Shown one piece after another: positions 56,077 to 64,000 of a stretch of DNA of 64,000 nucleotides (its first letter is position 1; each line of letters begins with the position of its first letter). This DNA comes from an uncultured Pelagibacteraceae bacterium. GTDB taxonomy: Bacteria; Pseudomonadota; Alphaproteobacteria; Pelagibacterales; Pelagibacteraceae. A model generated the notes under the pieces. That model was not told where the DNA came from, made no database searches, and worked only from the letters and a program-made list of their open reading frames with translations. Location of the stretch: positions 62,001 to 126,000 of the forward strand of contig CACKWP010000003.1 in NCBI GenBank assembly GCA_902603945.1, in the 5' to 3' direction. The translations under genes and the position numbers were made by a program.

Positions 56077-56946
56077 ATGCTTAAAGGATCAATTGTAGCT
56101 TTAATTACCCCATTTGATAACAATAACCTGAGTGAGGAAGGTTACATAAAATTAATCAATTATCATTTAGATAATGGTACAAATGGACTTGTACCAGGGG
56201 GGACTACCGGTGAGTCCCCAACATTATCTCATAAGGAACATAGAAGGATAATTGAAATAGCTGTAAAGGAGTGTAAAGGAAAAATTCCTGTAATAGCTGG
56301 CACTGGCTCAAATTCAACTGAAGAAGCGGTAGAATTATCTAAATTTGCAGAAAATGCAGGATCAGATGCTTTGCTAGTTGTAACACCTTACTATAATAAG
56401 CCAACCCAAGAAGGCTTGTATCAACATTATAAAAAAATTAATGATAATGTTGGTATTCCTATTATTATTTATAATATTCCATCAAGGTCAGTTATTGATA
56501 TGAGTGTAGACACCATGGCTAAATTATACGAGCTTAAAAATATTAAAGGTGTAAAAGATGCAACTGGAGATCTCAATAGAGTCAATCTTCAATTAAAAGC
56601 AATGGGAAGAGAATTCATTCAACTGACTGGTAATGATGATAACGCATTGGAATTTAATAAAAGGGGTGGTGTAGGCGCTATTGGTGTAACAGCAAACATA
56701 GCTGCAAAGCTCTCTTCTGATTTTCAGAAAGCTTGTGTTAAAGATATTAAAAAAGCAACTGAATTAGATAAATTACTGCAACCTTTACACACATCACTTT
56801 TTATTGAGAGCAACCCCTCACCAGTTAAGTATGCCGCATCTTTATTAAATATGTGCAAACCTGATGTTAGATTACCATTAGTTGAAATTCGAGAAGAAAC
56901 AAAAAAAAAAGTTTCTGAAGCACTTAAAGTAGCTAAGTTACTTTAA
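56077..56946 (+). CDS. dapA: 4-hydroxy-tetrahydrodipicolinate synthase
   Basis: [26 protein letters not shown]. Confidence 0.97.
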   Translation: MLKGSIVALITPFDNNNLSEEGYIKLINYHLDNGTNGLVPGGTTGESPTLSHKEHRRIIEIAVKECKGKIPVIAGTGSNSTEEAVELSKFAENAGSDALLVVTPYYNKPTQEGLYQHYKKINDNVGIPIIIYNIPSRSVIDMSVDTMAKLYELKNIKGVKDATGDLNRVNLQLKAMGREFIQLTGNDDNALEFNKRGGVGAIGVTANIAAKLSSDFQKACVKDIKKATELDKLLQPLHTSLFIESNPSPVKYAASLLNMCKPDVRLPLVEIREETKKKVSEALKVAKLL

Positions 56947-57419
56947 TGAAACAAAAATTATCACCCGGTAAGAAAATTATTTGTCTTAATAGAAAAGCAA
57001 GTTTCAACTATTTTTTTATTGAATTACTGGAAGCTGGAATTGTTTTAAAAGGTTCTGAAGTTAAATCTTTAAGAGACGGAAAAGGAAGTATAGCAGACTC
57101 CTATGCAGTAGATAATAATGGTGAAATATACCTAATAAATTCACACATCCCCCTTTATCGACAATCTTCTTATAATAATCATAACCCAAAGGGAGATCGA
57201 AAATTATTATTACATAAAAAAGAAATAAATAAACTTATAGGACGAATTAACCAGGAGGGGTTAACGTTAATTCCTACAAAATTATATTTTTCTAAAGGAA
57301 AAGTTAAAATTGAATTAGCTATAGCCAAAGGAAAAAAACTCTATGACAAAAGACAAGTAAAAAAAACAAGGGATTGGAATAGAGAAAAAGCAAGACTATT
57401 AAGTAAAAACAATAAATGA
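56946..57419 (+). CDS. smpB: SsrA-binding protein
   Basis: [26 protein letters not shown]. Confidence 0.96.
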   Translation: MKQKLSPGKKIICLNRKASFNYFFIELLEAGIVLKGSEVKSLRDGKGSIADSYAVDNNGEIYLINSHIPLYRQSSYNNHNPKGDRKLLLHKKEINKLIGRINQEGLTLIPTKLYFSKGKVKIELAIAKGKKLYDKRQVKKTRDWNREKARLLSKNNK

Positions 57420-57931
57420 TACATATTAATATTGGTTCTAATCTAGACTCAAGATATGGAACAAGATTTGATAATATTACAATAGCTGTTCAATTGCTAG
57501 TTCAGTCTAATATCAAAATTAAAAAAATTTCAAATTTTTATGAAACGCCATCTTATCCAAATCAAAATTTTCCTAAATTTCTTAATGTTGGTATTTTAGC
57601 GAATTATGAGGAAAGTTGTCTTAGTCTTTTAAATATAAACAAATTAATAGAAAAAAAACTGGGCAGATTAAAATCAAAAAAAAACGAACCTAGAGTGATT
57701 GACATTGATATAATCGATTTTAAAAAGATGAGAAAAAATAGGGATGAACTGATTATACCTCATCCCAAATGCCATTTGAGAAATTTTGTCCTATACCCAA
57801 TTTTACAAATTGATCCAAATTGGAAACACCCTATATTGAAGAAAAATGCACGATTTTTAATAAACAAACTAAGTCTAAAATTTAGGATAGAGATTACAAG
57901 ATTAAATAAAAATGTTAATATCAAACCATGA
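57416..57931 (+). CDS. folK: 2-amino-4-hydroxy-6-hydroxymethyldihydropteridine diphosphokinase
   Basis: [37 protein letters not shown]. Confidence 0.93.
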   Translation: MIHINIGSNLDSRYGTRFDNITIAVQLLVQSNIKIKKISNFYETPSYPNQNFPKFLNVGILANYEESCLSLLNINKLIEKKLGRLKSKKNEPRVIDIDIIDFKKMRKNRDELIIPHPKCHLRNFVLYPILQIDPNWKHPILKKNARFLINKLSLKFRIEITRLNKNVNIKP

Positions 57932-59676
57932 TTAACAATAATGAATTAATTGACAAAATCAAATCATACAATAGATTTTTAAATTCAGACTCATTAAATA
58001 AAGCATATAATTTTGCACTTGAAGCTCATCAAAATCAAAAAAGAGAAGAGGGAGTGCCATATATAATTCATCCTGTAGCAGTAGCAAAAATTTTAACTGA
58101 ATTAAAATTGGATAGCGCTACTATTACCACAGGGTTATTGCATGACACAATTGAAGATACAAATGTTACTTACGAAACAGTAAAAAAGGAATTTGGTGAA
58201 GAAGTTGCTAATTTAGTTGAGGGTGTAACTAAAATTTCTGCGTTAGAAGATAAAGCCTCTGAAGATTCAAAAGCAGAAAATTTTAGAAAATTAATATTGG
58301 CTACATCTAAAGATATTCGTGTTTTACTAGTTAAGTTAGCCGATAGACTACATAACATGAGAACAATTCAATTTGTAAAAGATAAAGACAAAATTATTAG
58401 AAAAGCTAAGGAGACAATGGAAATATATGCGCCTTTAGCAGATAGAATGGGTATGAATAGAATACGAGATGAGTTAGAAGATTTATCTTTTTCTGTATTA
58501 AATAAGCCAGCAAGAGATTTGATCTTGGAAAGGTTAAAATTTATTAAAAACAATACTGAAGATACTTTTAAGTCTATTTCTTTTGAATTAATCGAAATTT
58601 TAAAAAAAAATGGAATAACTGCAACTATTACAGGAAGAGAAAAAACTCCTTTTTCAATTTGGCGTAAAATTCAAAACAAAAAGATCTCTTTAGAGCAACT
58701 TACTGATATTATTGGTTTCAGAGTAATAGTAAATAATGTTGAAGATTGTTACAAAACGCTTGGGATTTTCCATAGCAGATTTTCAACTATTCCAGGTAAA
58801 TTTAAAGACTATATTTCAACTCCAAAAATTAATAAATACAAATCTATACATACAGCTGTGATAGGACCTAAAAAAAATAGAATTGAAATACAGATCAGAA
58901 CACATGATATGCACGAATTTGCTCAAAGAGGTATTGCTTCACACTGGAAATATAAATCCTCTGAAAAATTTTCTGAATTATCATGGAAGGAATATGATTG
59001 GCTTAGAGATTTAGTTGAAATAATTGAAGCGGGTACGAGCCCAGAACATTATTATGAATTTACAAAGTTACAAATGTTTCAGGAAAATGTTTTTTGTTTT
59101 ACTCCTAAAGGAGCTGTAATAAAATTACCAAAAAAAGCAACACCAATAGATTTTGCATATGCTGTACACACAAAAATAGGTAATAGCGCAATAAGTTGCA
59201 CTGTAAATGGGCGCCAAGCCACATTACAAACAATATTGAAAAATGGCGATTTAGTTAATATTGAAACTTCTAAAAATGCATCACCATCACTACACTGGCT
59301 GTCCTCATCTGCAACTGGTAAAGCTCGATCTGCTATTCGTAAATATTGGCAAGATAAATCAACAGAGTATTCAAAAGTTACAGAAAAAAATTATTCAAGC
59401 ACTATAGAAGTAGATCTTCCACATAAACCTGGAGTTTTAGGTCATATCACTTCGCTTATTGGCCTTAATAAGGGTAATATTGTTAATTTAGAAATTATTA
59501 AAAGAAAAAAAGAGTATTTAACTTTTTCTTTTGATTTACAAATTAAAGATTTGAAAAATTTCACAAACTTGATAAGTCAAATAAAACAAAGTGATTTAAA
59601 ATTTAAAATTATTCGACACAAACAGAAAAAAAATGCTTTCATTAGAAGAATCTTTGAAAATTTTAAAAGAAACTAA
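57928..59676 (+). CDS. spoT: Short bifunctional-type (p)ppGpp synthetase/hydrolase (RSH)
   Basis: HD motif LLHDTIEDT, synthetase region PGKFKDYISTPK, TGS and ACT domains; 582 aa. Confidence 0.92.
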   Translation: MINNNELIDKIKSYNRFLNSDSLNKAYNFALEAHQNQKREEGVPYIIHPVAVAKILTELKLDSATITTGLLHDTIEDTNVTYETVKKEFGEEVANLVEGVTKISALEDKASEDSKAENFRKLILATSKDIRVLLVKLADRLHNMRTIQFVKDKDKIIRKAKETMEIYAPLADRMGMNRIRDELEDLSFSVLNKPARDLILERLKFIKNNTEDTFKSISFELIEILKKNGITATITGREKTPFSIWRKIQNKKISLEQLTDIIGFRVIVNNVEDCYKTLGIFHSRFSTIPGKFKDYISTPKINKYKSIHTAVIGPKKNRIEIQIRTHDMHEFAQRGIASHWKYKSSEKFSELSWKEYDWLRDLVEIIEAGTSPEHYYEFTKLQMFQENVFCFTPKGAVIKLPKKATPIDFAYAVHTKIGNSAISCTVNGRQATLQTILKNGDLVNIETSKNASPSLHWLSSSATGKARSAIRKYWQDKSTEYSKVTEKNYSSTIEVDLPHKPGVLGHITSLIGLNKGNIVNLEIIKRKKEYLTFSFDLQIKDLKNFTNLISQIKQSDLKFKIIRHKQKKNAFIRRIFENFKRN

Positions 59677-60214
59677 TGCTTTAATTGAAGGGCATTTTAT
59701 TCTTTCTTCAGGATTGCATAGTTCAAAGTATGTTCAATGTGCTCAACTTATGAGCAGGCCTGAACATGCAGTTAAAATTTGTGAGTCTCTAGCGAACAAA
59801 ATAAAGAATGAATTTAAGGATTTTAATTTAATTTTATCTCCTGCAATGGGTGGGATTTTAGTGGGATATGAATTAGGAAAAATACTCAATAAAAAAACAA
59901 TTTTTTCAGAAAGAGTAAATGGTGATTTTAAATTAAGGAGAGATTTTAGGATAAAAGAAAATGATAAAGTTTTAATTGTGGAAGATGTAATCACAACTGG
60001 TAAATCAAGTATTGAATGTTCTGAGCTAGTGAAAGTAAATAAAGCAAAGGTAATTGGATATGCTTGCATAATAGACAGATCAATCGGTAAGTCCAAAATT
60101 AAAGAAAAGATCGTTTCTCAAGTACAATTAGATATACCAACTTATAAAAAAGATAATTTACCTAAGGAATTGATATCTATTAAACCGATAAAACCTGGAA
60201 GTCGAAACCTTTAA
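59633..60214 (+). CDS. pyrE: Orotate phosphoribosyltransferase
   Basis: GHFILSSGLHSSKYVQCA, VLIVEDVITTGKS; overlaps spoT by 44 nt. Confidence 0.95.
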   Translation: MLSLEESLKILKETNALIEGHFILSSGLHSSKYVQCAQLMSRPEHAVKICESLANKIKNEFKDFNLILSPAMGGILVGYELGKILNKKTIFSERVNGDFKLRRDFRIKENDKVLIVEDVITTGKSSIECSELVKVNKAKVIGYACIIDRSIGKSKIKEKIVSQVQLDIPTYKKDNLPKELISIKPIKPGSRNL

Positions 60215-60939
60215 TGAAGAAAATCAGACTTGGTGTAAATATTGATCATGTAGCTACTGTTAGAAATGCAAGAGGAGAAAACTACCCAAGTCCATTAAGA
60301 GCATCTCTATTAGCTGAAAAATGTGGCGCTGACTCTGTTACTATCCACTTAAGAGAGGATCGAAGACATATCAATGAATTAGACCTAAAAAAAATAATAA
60401 AAAAACTAAAGATACCATTAAACCTTGAAATTGCAGCTACTGAAGAAATGTTAAAAATTGCAAGCAAGAGCAAGCCTCCATTTATTTGCATAGTGCCAGA
60501 AAAAAGGAAAGAAATAACAACAGAGGGTGGTCTCAATTTAAATCATAATAAGACTTTTTTAAAGAAATTGATTAACAAACTTAGAAATAAAAATATCAGA
60601 GTAAGTCTGTTTATCGAACCAAGTATTAAAGACATAAACGAAGCAAAAAGTTTAAAAGCAGATTGTGTTGAGATTCATACTGGTAAACTTTGCAATTTAA
60701 TAAATAAAAATAAAGATTATAAAAATGAAATTAATAAAATCAAAAAAGCTGTAAGGAAAGGAAATAAATTAGGTTTAGAAGTTCATGCAGGGCATGGCCT
60801 AACATTTAACTCAGCAAAAATCCTATCAAAAATTGATGGAATAATTGAATTTAATATTGGCCATTTTTTAATCGGTGAGTCAATTTTTGTTGGACTACCA
60901 AAAACAATTAGATTATTTAAAAAAATTTTAAAAAGATGA
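60214..60939 (+). CDS. pdxJ: Pyridoxine 5'-phosphate synthase
   Basis: RLGVNIDHVATVRNARG. Confidence 0.97.
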   Translation: MKKIRLGVNIDHVATVRNARGENYPSPLRASLLAEKCGADSVTIHLREDRRHINELDLKKIIKKLKIPLNLEIAATEEMLKIASKSKPPFICIVPEKRKEITTEGGLNLNHNKTFLKKLINKLRNKNIRVSLFIEPSIKDINEAKSLKADCVEIHTGKLCNLINKNKDYKNEINKIKKAVRKGNKLGLEVHAGHGLTFNSAKILSKIDGIIEFNIGHFLIGESIFVGLPKTIRLFKKILKR

Positions 60940-61319
60940 ATATTTTTGGAATTGGAACCGATATAATTCAGGTTGATAGAATTAAAAAAAGTCTTAAAAA
61001 AAAAGATTTTATTCATAGAATTTTCAGCAAAAAAGAAATTAAGAAATGCAAAAGAATCTCTAACTCATCAAATTGTTTTGCGAAAAGATTTGCAGCAAAA
61101 GAAGCATTCTCTAAAGCATTAGGCACAGGTATTTCGCGCGGTGTGAACTTTAATGAAATAATAATTCTTAATAAAAAATCCGGTAAGCCGTATATAAGTT
61201 TAATTGGCCAAACCAAAAAAATATTTAAGAGGAAAATTAAAAATAAAAAAACAAAAATAGCTCTTTCTATATCCGATGAAAAAAAATATGCAGTTGCTTT
61301 TGTAACAATATCTATATGA
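60936..61319 (+). CDS. acpS: Holo-[acyl-carrier-protein] synthase
   Basis: GIGTDIIQVDRI, FAAKEAFSKALGTG. Confidence 0.95.
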   Translation: MNIFGIGTDIIQVDRIKKSLKKKDFIHRIFSKKEIKKCKRISNSSNCFAKRFAAKEAFSKALGTGISRGVNFNEIIILNKKSGKPYISLIGQTKKIFKRKIKNKKTKIALSISDEKKYAVAFVTISI

Positions 61320-62056
61320 AAAAAAAAAGTGTAATTTATATTGTATACGATAATATCAAAACATTGCTGGCTGCTTTGTTTATAGCTATTTTAATTAGAT
61401 CACTTTTATTTCAGCCATTTTATATACCTTCATCTTCAATGGAACCCACTTTATTAGTTGGTGATCGTATATTTGTTTCAAAATATACTTATGGCTATAG
61501 CAAACATTCTTTCCCTTTTAGCCCAAATTTTTCAAGTAAACGTTTTTTTTTTAAAGCTCCAGAAAGGGGTGACCTAGTAGTTTTTAAAACTCCAGCTGAT
61601 AATAGAACAGATTACATTAAAAGATTAGTAGGTTTACCGGGAGATACAATTCAATTCATTGGTGGAGAACTAATAATTAACGATAAAAAAGTATTAAGAA
61701 AACAGATTAAAAAAAAAATAAATGTAAGATGTGGAAATTTTTTTCTAGAAACTAAAACTTATATTGAAACCTTACCAAATGGCAAACAACATTTAGTAGC
61801 TTATAAAAGTCAAGGAAGTTTACAGAATTCTCAACAATTTAAAGTACCCATAGGCTATTATTTTTTATTAGGTGATAATCGTGATTGCTCTAAAGATAGT
61901 AGATATCTTAATAGTGTTGGTTACGTAAAAAATTTAAATTTAGTAGGGGAGGCTAAAATTATTTTTTTTTCTAATGACACAAACATTAGTAGTTTATTGA
62001 AATTTTGGAATTTAAATAATTCATTTAGAATAGAAAGATTATTTAAAAAATTATAA
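61316..62056 (+). CDS. lepB: Signal peptidase I
   Basis: YIPSSSMEPTLLVGDRIFVSKYTYGY, KRLVGLPGD, GDNRDCSKDSR. Confidence 0.96.
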   Translation: MKKKSVIYIVYDNIKTLLAALFIAILIRSLLFQPFYIPSSSMEPTLLVGDRIFVSKYTYGYSKHSFPFSPNFSSKRFFFKAPERGDLVVFKTPADNRTDYIKRLVGLPGDTIQFIGGELIINDKKVLRKQIKKKINVRCGNFFLETKTYIETLPNGKQHLVAYKSQGSLQNSQQFKVPIGYYFLLGDNRDCSKDSRYLNSVGYVKNLNLVGEAKIIFFSNDTNISSLLKFWNLNNSFRIERLFKKL

Positions 62057-62721
62057 TGGTAAAAAATTTAAAAGATCTTGAAAAAATTATTAAGTATACT
62101 TTCAAAAAAACATCATTAATTGAAAAATCATTAACCCATAAAAGTTTTAATAATGAAATAAATAATGAAAAATTAGAATTTTTAGGTGATAGAGTTTTAG
62201 GTTTAGTCATATCTGAAAAATTATTAGAGAAATATCCAAATGAAAAAGAAGGAATTATAGATAAAAAATTTGCTAATTTGGTAAATAAAAAAACATGTTA
62301 CTCAATTGCAAAAAAAATAAATTTAAAAAAGTTCATATTATTAGGTGACTCTCATAAGAAAATGGAGAGATCTTCAGATAAAATTATCAGCGATTGTTTA
62401 GAAGCTATAGTTGGCGCCATATATCTAGATGGAGGACTAAAAGCGGCTGAAAAATTTATATTTAATTTTTGGGATGAATATTTATTAAAATCTACTGTTA
62501 CATTAGTTGATTCTAAAACAAAACTTCAAGAATTTAGTTTAAAAAAATTTAAAGAACTTCCAAAATATATTTTTTTTAAAAAAACGGGTCCTCAACATAG
62601 ACCTTTATTTAAAACAGAAGTGCAAATACCAAATTCTAAAAAGATATCTGGTGAGGGTTCTTCTAAAAAAAAAGCTCAACAAAATGCTGCCGCTAAACTT
62701 TTAAGAATTTTAAACTTATGA
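62056..62721 (+). CDS. rnc: Ribonuclease III
   Basis: NEKLEFLGDRVLGLV, dsRBD C-terminus. Confidence 0.96.
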   Translation: MVKNLKDLEKIIKYTFKKTSLIEKSLTHKSFNNEINNEKLEFLGDRVLGLVISEKLLEKYPNEKEGIIDKKFANLVNKKTCYSIAKKINLKKFILLGDSHKKMERSSDKIISDCLEAIVGAIYLDGGLKAAEKFIFNFWDEYLLKSTVTLVDSKTKLQEFSLKKFKELPKYIFFKKTGPQHRPLFKTEVQIPNSKKISGEGSSKKKAQQNAAAKLLRILNL

Positions 62722-63398
62722 TTTGGGAAGATGAATGTTATTTATTATCAAAAAGAAAATTTAGAGAGAATGCAAATATAATAAATATTTTCACTCAAAA
62801 AAAAGGAAAAATTGAGGGAATTGTATATGGTGGTACTTCAAGAAAAGTAAGAAATTATTTACAAATATCTAATAAATTATTTGTTTCACATACATCGAAA
62901 AATGAAAACAGGATAGGTTATTTTAAAACAGAATTAATAAAACCTATATCACCATTATATTTTAGTGATAAAGAAAGAACCTCAGCCTTAACTTCAATTT
63001 GTTCACTCTTAAATGTTTTACTCCCAGAGTCTCAACCTAACAAGATAATTTATGTTGCTTTTGAGAGATTATTAAATTCAATAAATGTAGAAAATTGGAT
63101 TTTTTTGTATATATTTTTTGAAATCAATCTTATTAAAGAATTAGGATATGATACTAATTTGAAACAAAACTTTAAAGATCTAATTTCTGGCAAAGAATTA
63201 ATCAATATTAAGATTGATGGAAACTTTTATGAAGTACCAGAATATTTAATAACCGAAAAAATACCTGAAAATTTCAATAATACCCTTATCCGAAAATCTC
63301 TTTATTTTACAAGACAGATAATGGTTAATAAATTTTTCGTAACTAATAATCTTTTGTTTCCAAAGTCTAGAGTTATTTTAGAGAATTATTTTAATTGA
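62718..63398 (+). CDS. recO: DNA repair protein RecO
   Basis: N-terminal OB-fold-like sequence and position after rnc. Confidence 0.82.
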   Translation: MIWEDECYLLSKRKFRENANIINIFTQKKGKIEGIVYGGTSRKVRNYLQISNKLFVSHTSKNENRIGYFKTELIKPISPLYFSDKERTSALTSICSLLNVLLPESQPNKIIYVAFERLLNSINVENWIFLYIFFEINLIKELGYDTNLKQNFKDLISGKELINIKIDGNFYEVPEYLITEKIPENFNNTLIRKSLYFTRQIMVNKFFVTNNLLFPKSRVILENYFN

Positions 63399-63400
63399 AA

Positions 63401-64000
63401 TTAAAGTTTTTTAGATATTTCTAATGCAAAATATGAAACAATGGCTGATGCACCTGCTCTTTTAAAACACATTAAGCTTTCAATTATTGCCTCTTCTTCA
63501 ATTAATTTTTTTTTTATTCCATTTTTGATTAAACTGTATTCACCTGAAACTTGATATGCCAAAACAGGTATTTTGAAATTTTCTTTTACTTTCTTAATAA
63601 TATCTAAATAGGGCATCCCAGGTTTTACCATTACCATGTCTGCACCTTCTTTTATATCTAAAGCAACTTCTCTCAGGCATTCATCACTGTTAGCGAAATC
63701 CATTTGATAATTTTTTTTGTCACTTTTTAAAGATTTTTTTGATCCAACTGCATCTCTAAAGGGTCCATAAAAACTTGATGCATATTTCACTGCATATGAT
63801 AGCAGTTGAACATCGTGATATTCATTTCTATCTAAAAACTTTCTGATTTTACCTATTCGCCCATCCATCATATCTGAGGGTGCAATAACGTCACAACCCA
63901 TTTGTGCCTGTATCAATGATTGCTTACACAGAGAGATAATTGTCTTATCATTTTCTACATAATTTTTCTTTAGTAAACCATCATGTCCATGTGAAGTGTA
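63401..64000 (-). CDS. hemB: Delta-aminolevulinic acid dehydratase, N-terminally truncated by window edge
   Basis: ISLCKQSLIQAQMGCDVIAPSDMMDGRI, VMVKPGMPYLDI, YQVSGEYSLI; open frame continues to window end. Confidence 0.94.
   Translation of the reverse strand, partial: YTSHGHDGLLKKNYVENDKTIISLCKQSLIQAQMGCDVIAPSDMMDGRIGKIRKFLDRNEYHDVQLLSYAVKYASSFYGPFRDAVGSKKSLKSDKKNYQMDFANSDECLREVALDIKEGADMVMVKPGMPYLDIIKKVKENFKIPVLAYQVSGEYSLIKNGIKKKLIEEEAIIESLMCFKRAGASAIVSYFALEISKKL

Noticed and set aside
1-64000. CRISPR arrays, insertion sequences, prophage or toxin-antitoxin modules
   Set aside because: No regularly spaced repeats, transposase/integrase motifs or TA-like gene pairs seen.

Overview
This window is an AT-rich, very densely coded alphaproteobacterial chromosome segment. 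Gene order, protein style and a TPP-riboswitch-linked symporter point to a SAR11/Pelagibacterales genome; that assignment is inference. Positions 1-25.9 kb are one plus-strand ribosomal/transcription super-cluster (rplA-rplJ-rplL-rpoBC-rpsLG-fusA-S10-spc-secY-adk-rpsMK-rpoA-rplQ). Positions 26-46 kb are housekeeping genes (lipB, mgtE, panC, galU, ugd, ridA-like, topA, plsY, pyrC-like, pyrB, ruvX, gatCAB, trhO, MATE transporter, amino-acid ABC parts). Positions 46.2-49.5 kb hold umuDC with a putative SOS box and a TPP riboswitch in front of a sodium:solute symporter (thiV-like). Positions 50.4-53.7 kb are a small surface-glycan-like cluster followed by tRNA-Ser(GCU). Positions 53.8-64 kb hold slt, a gapless ten-gene chain dapA-smpB-folK-spoT-pyrE-pdxJ-acpS-lepB-rnc-recO, and a truncated hemB. 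I saw no CRISPR array, prophage or transposon. The observations most worth checking are: the umuD promoter with a GAAC-N7-GAAC box at the start site; a promoter inside the umuC 3' end feeding a compact TPP riboswitch; a 13-bp attenuator-like hairpin between rplL and rpoB; a short RSH (SpoT) that seems to lack the helical/zinc-finger region; a dihydroorotase paralogue without the HxH metal motif; and extreme gene overlap, both same-strand and convergent. I did not find a clearly novel multi-gene system.
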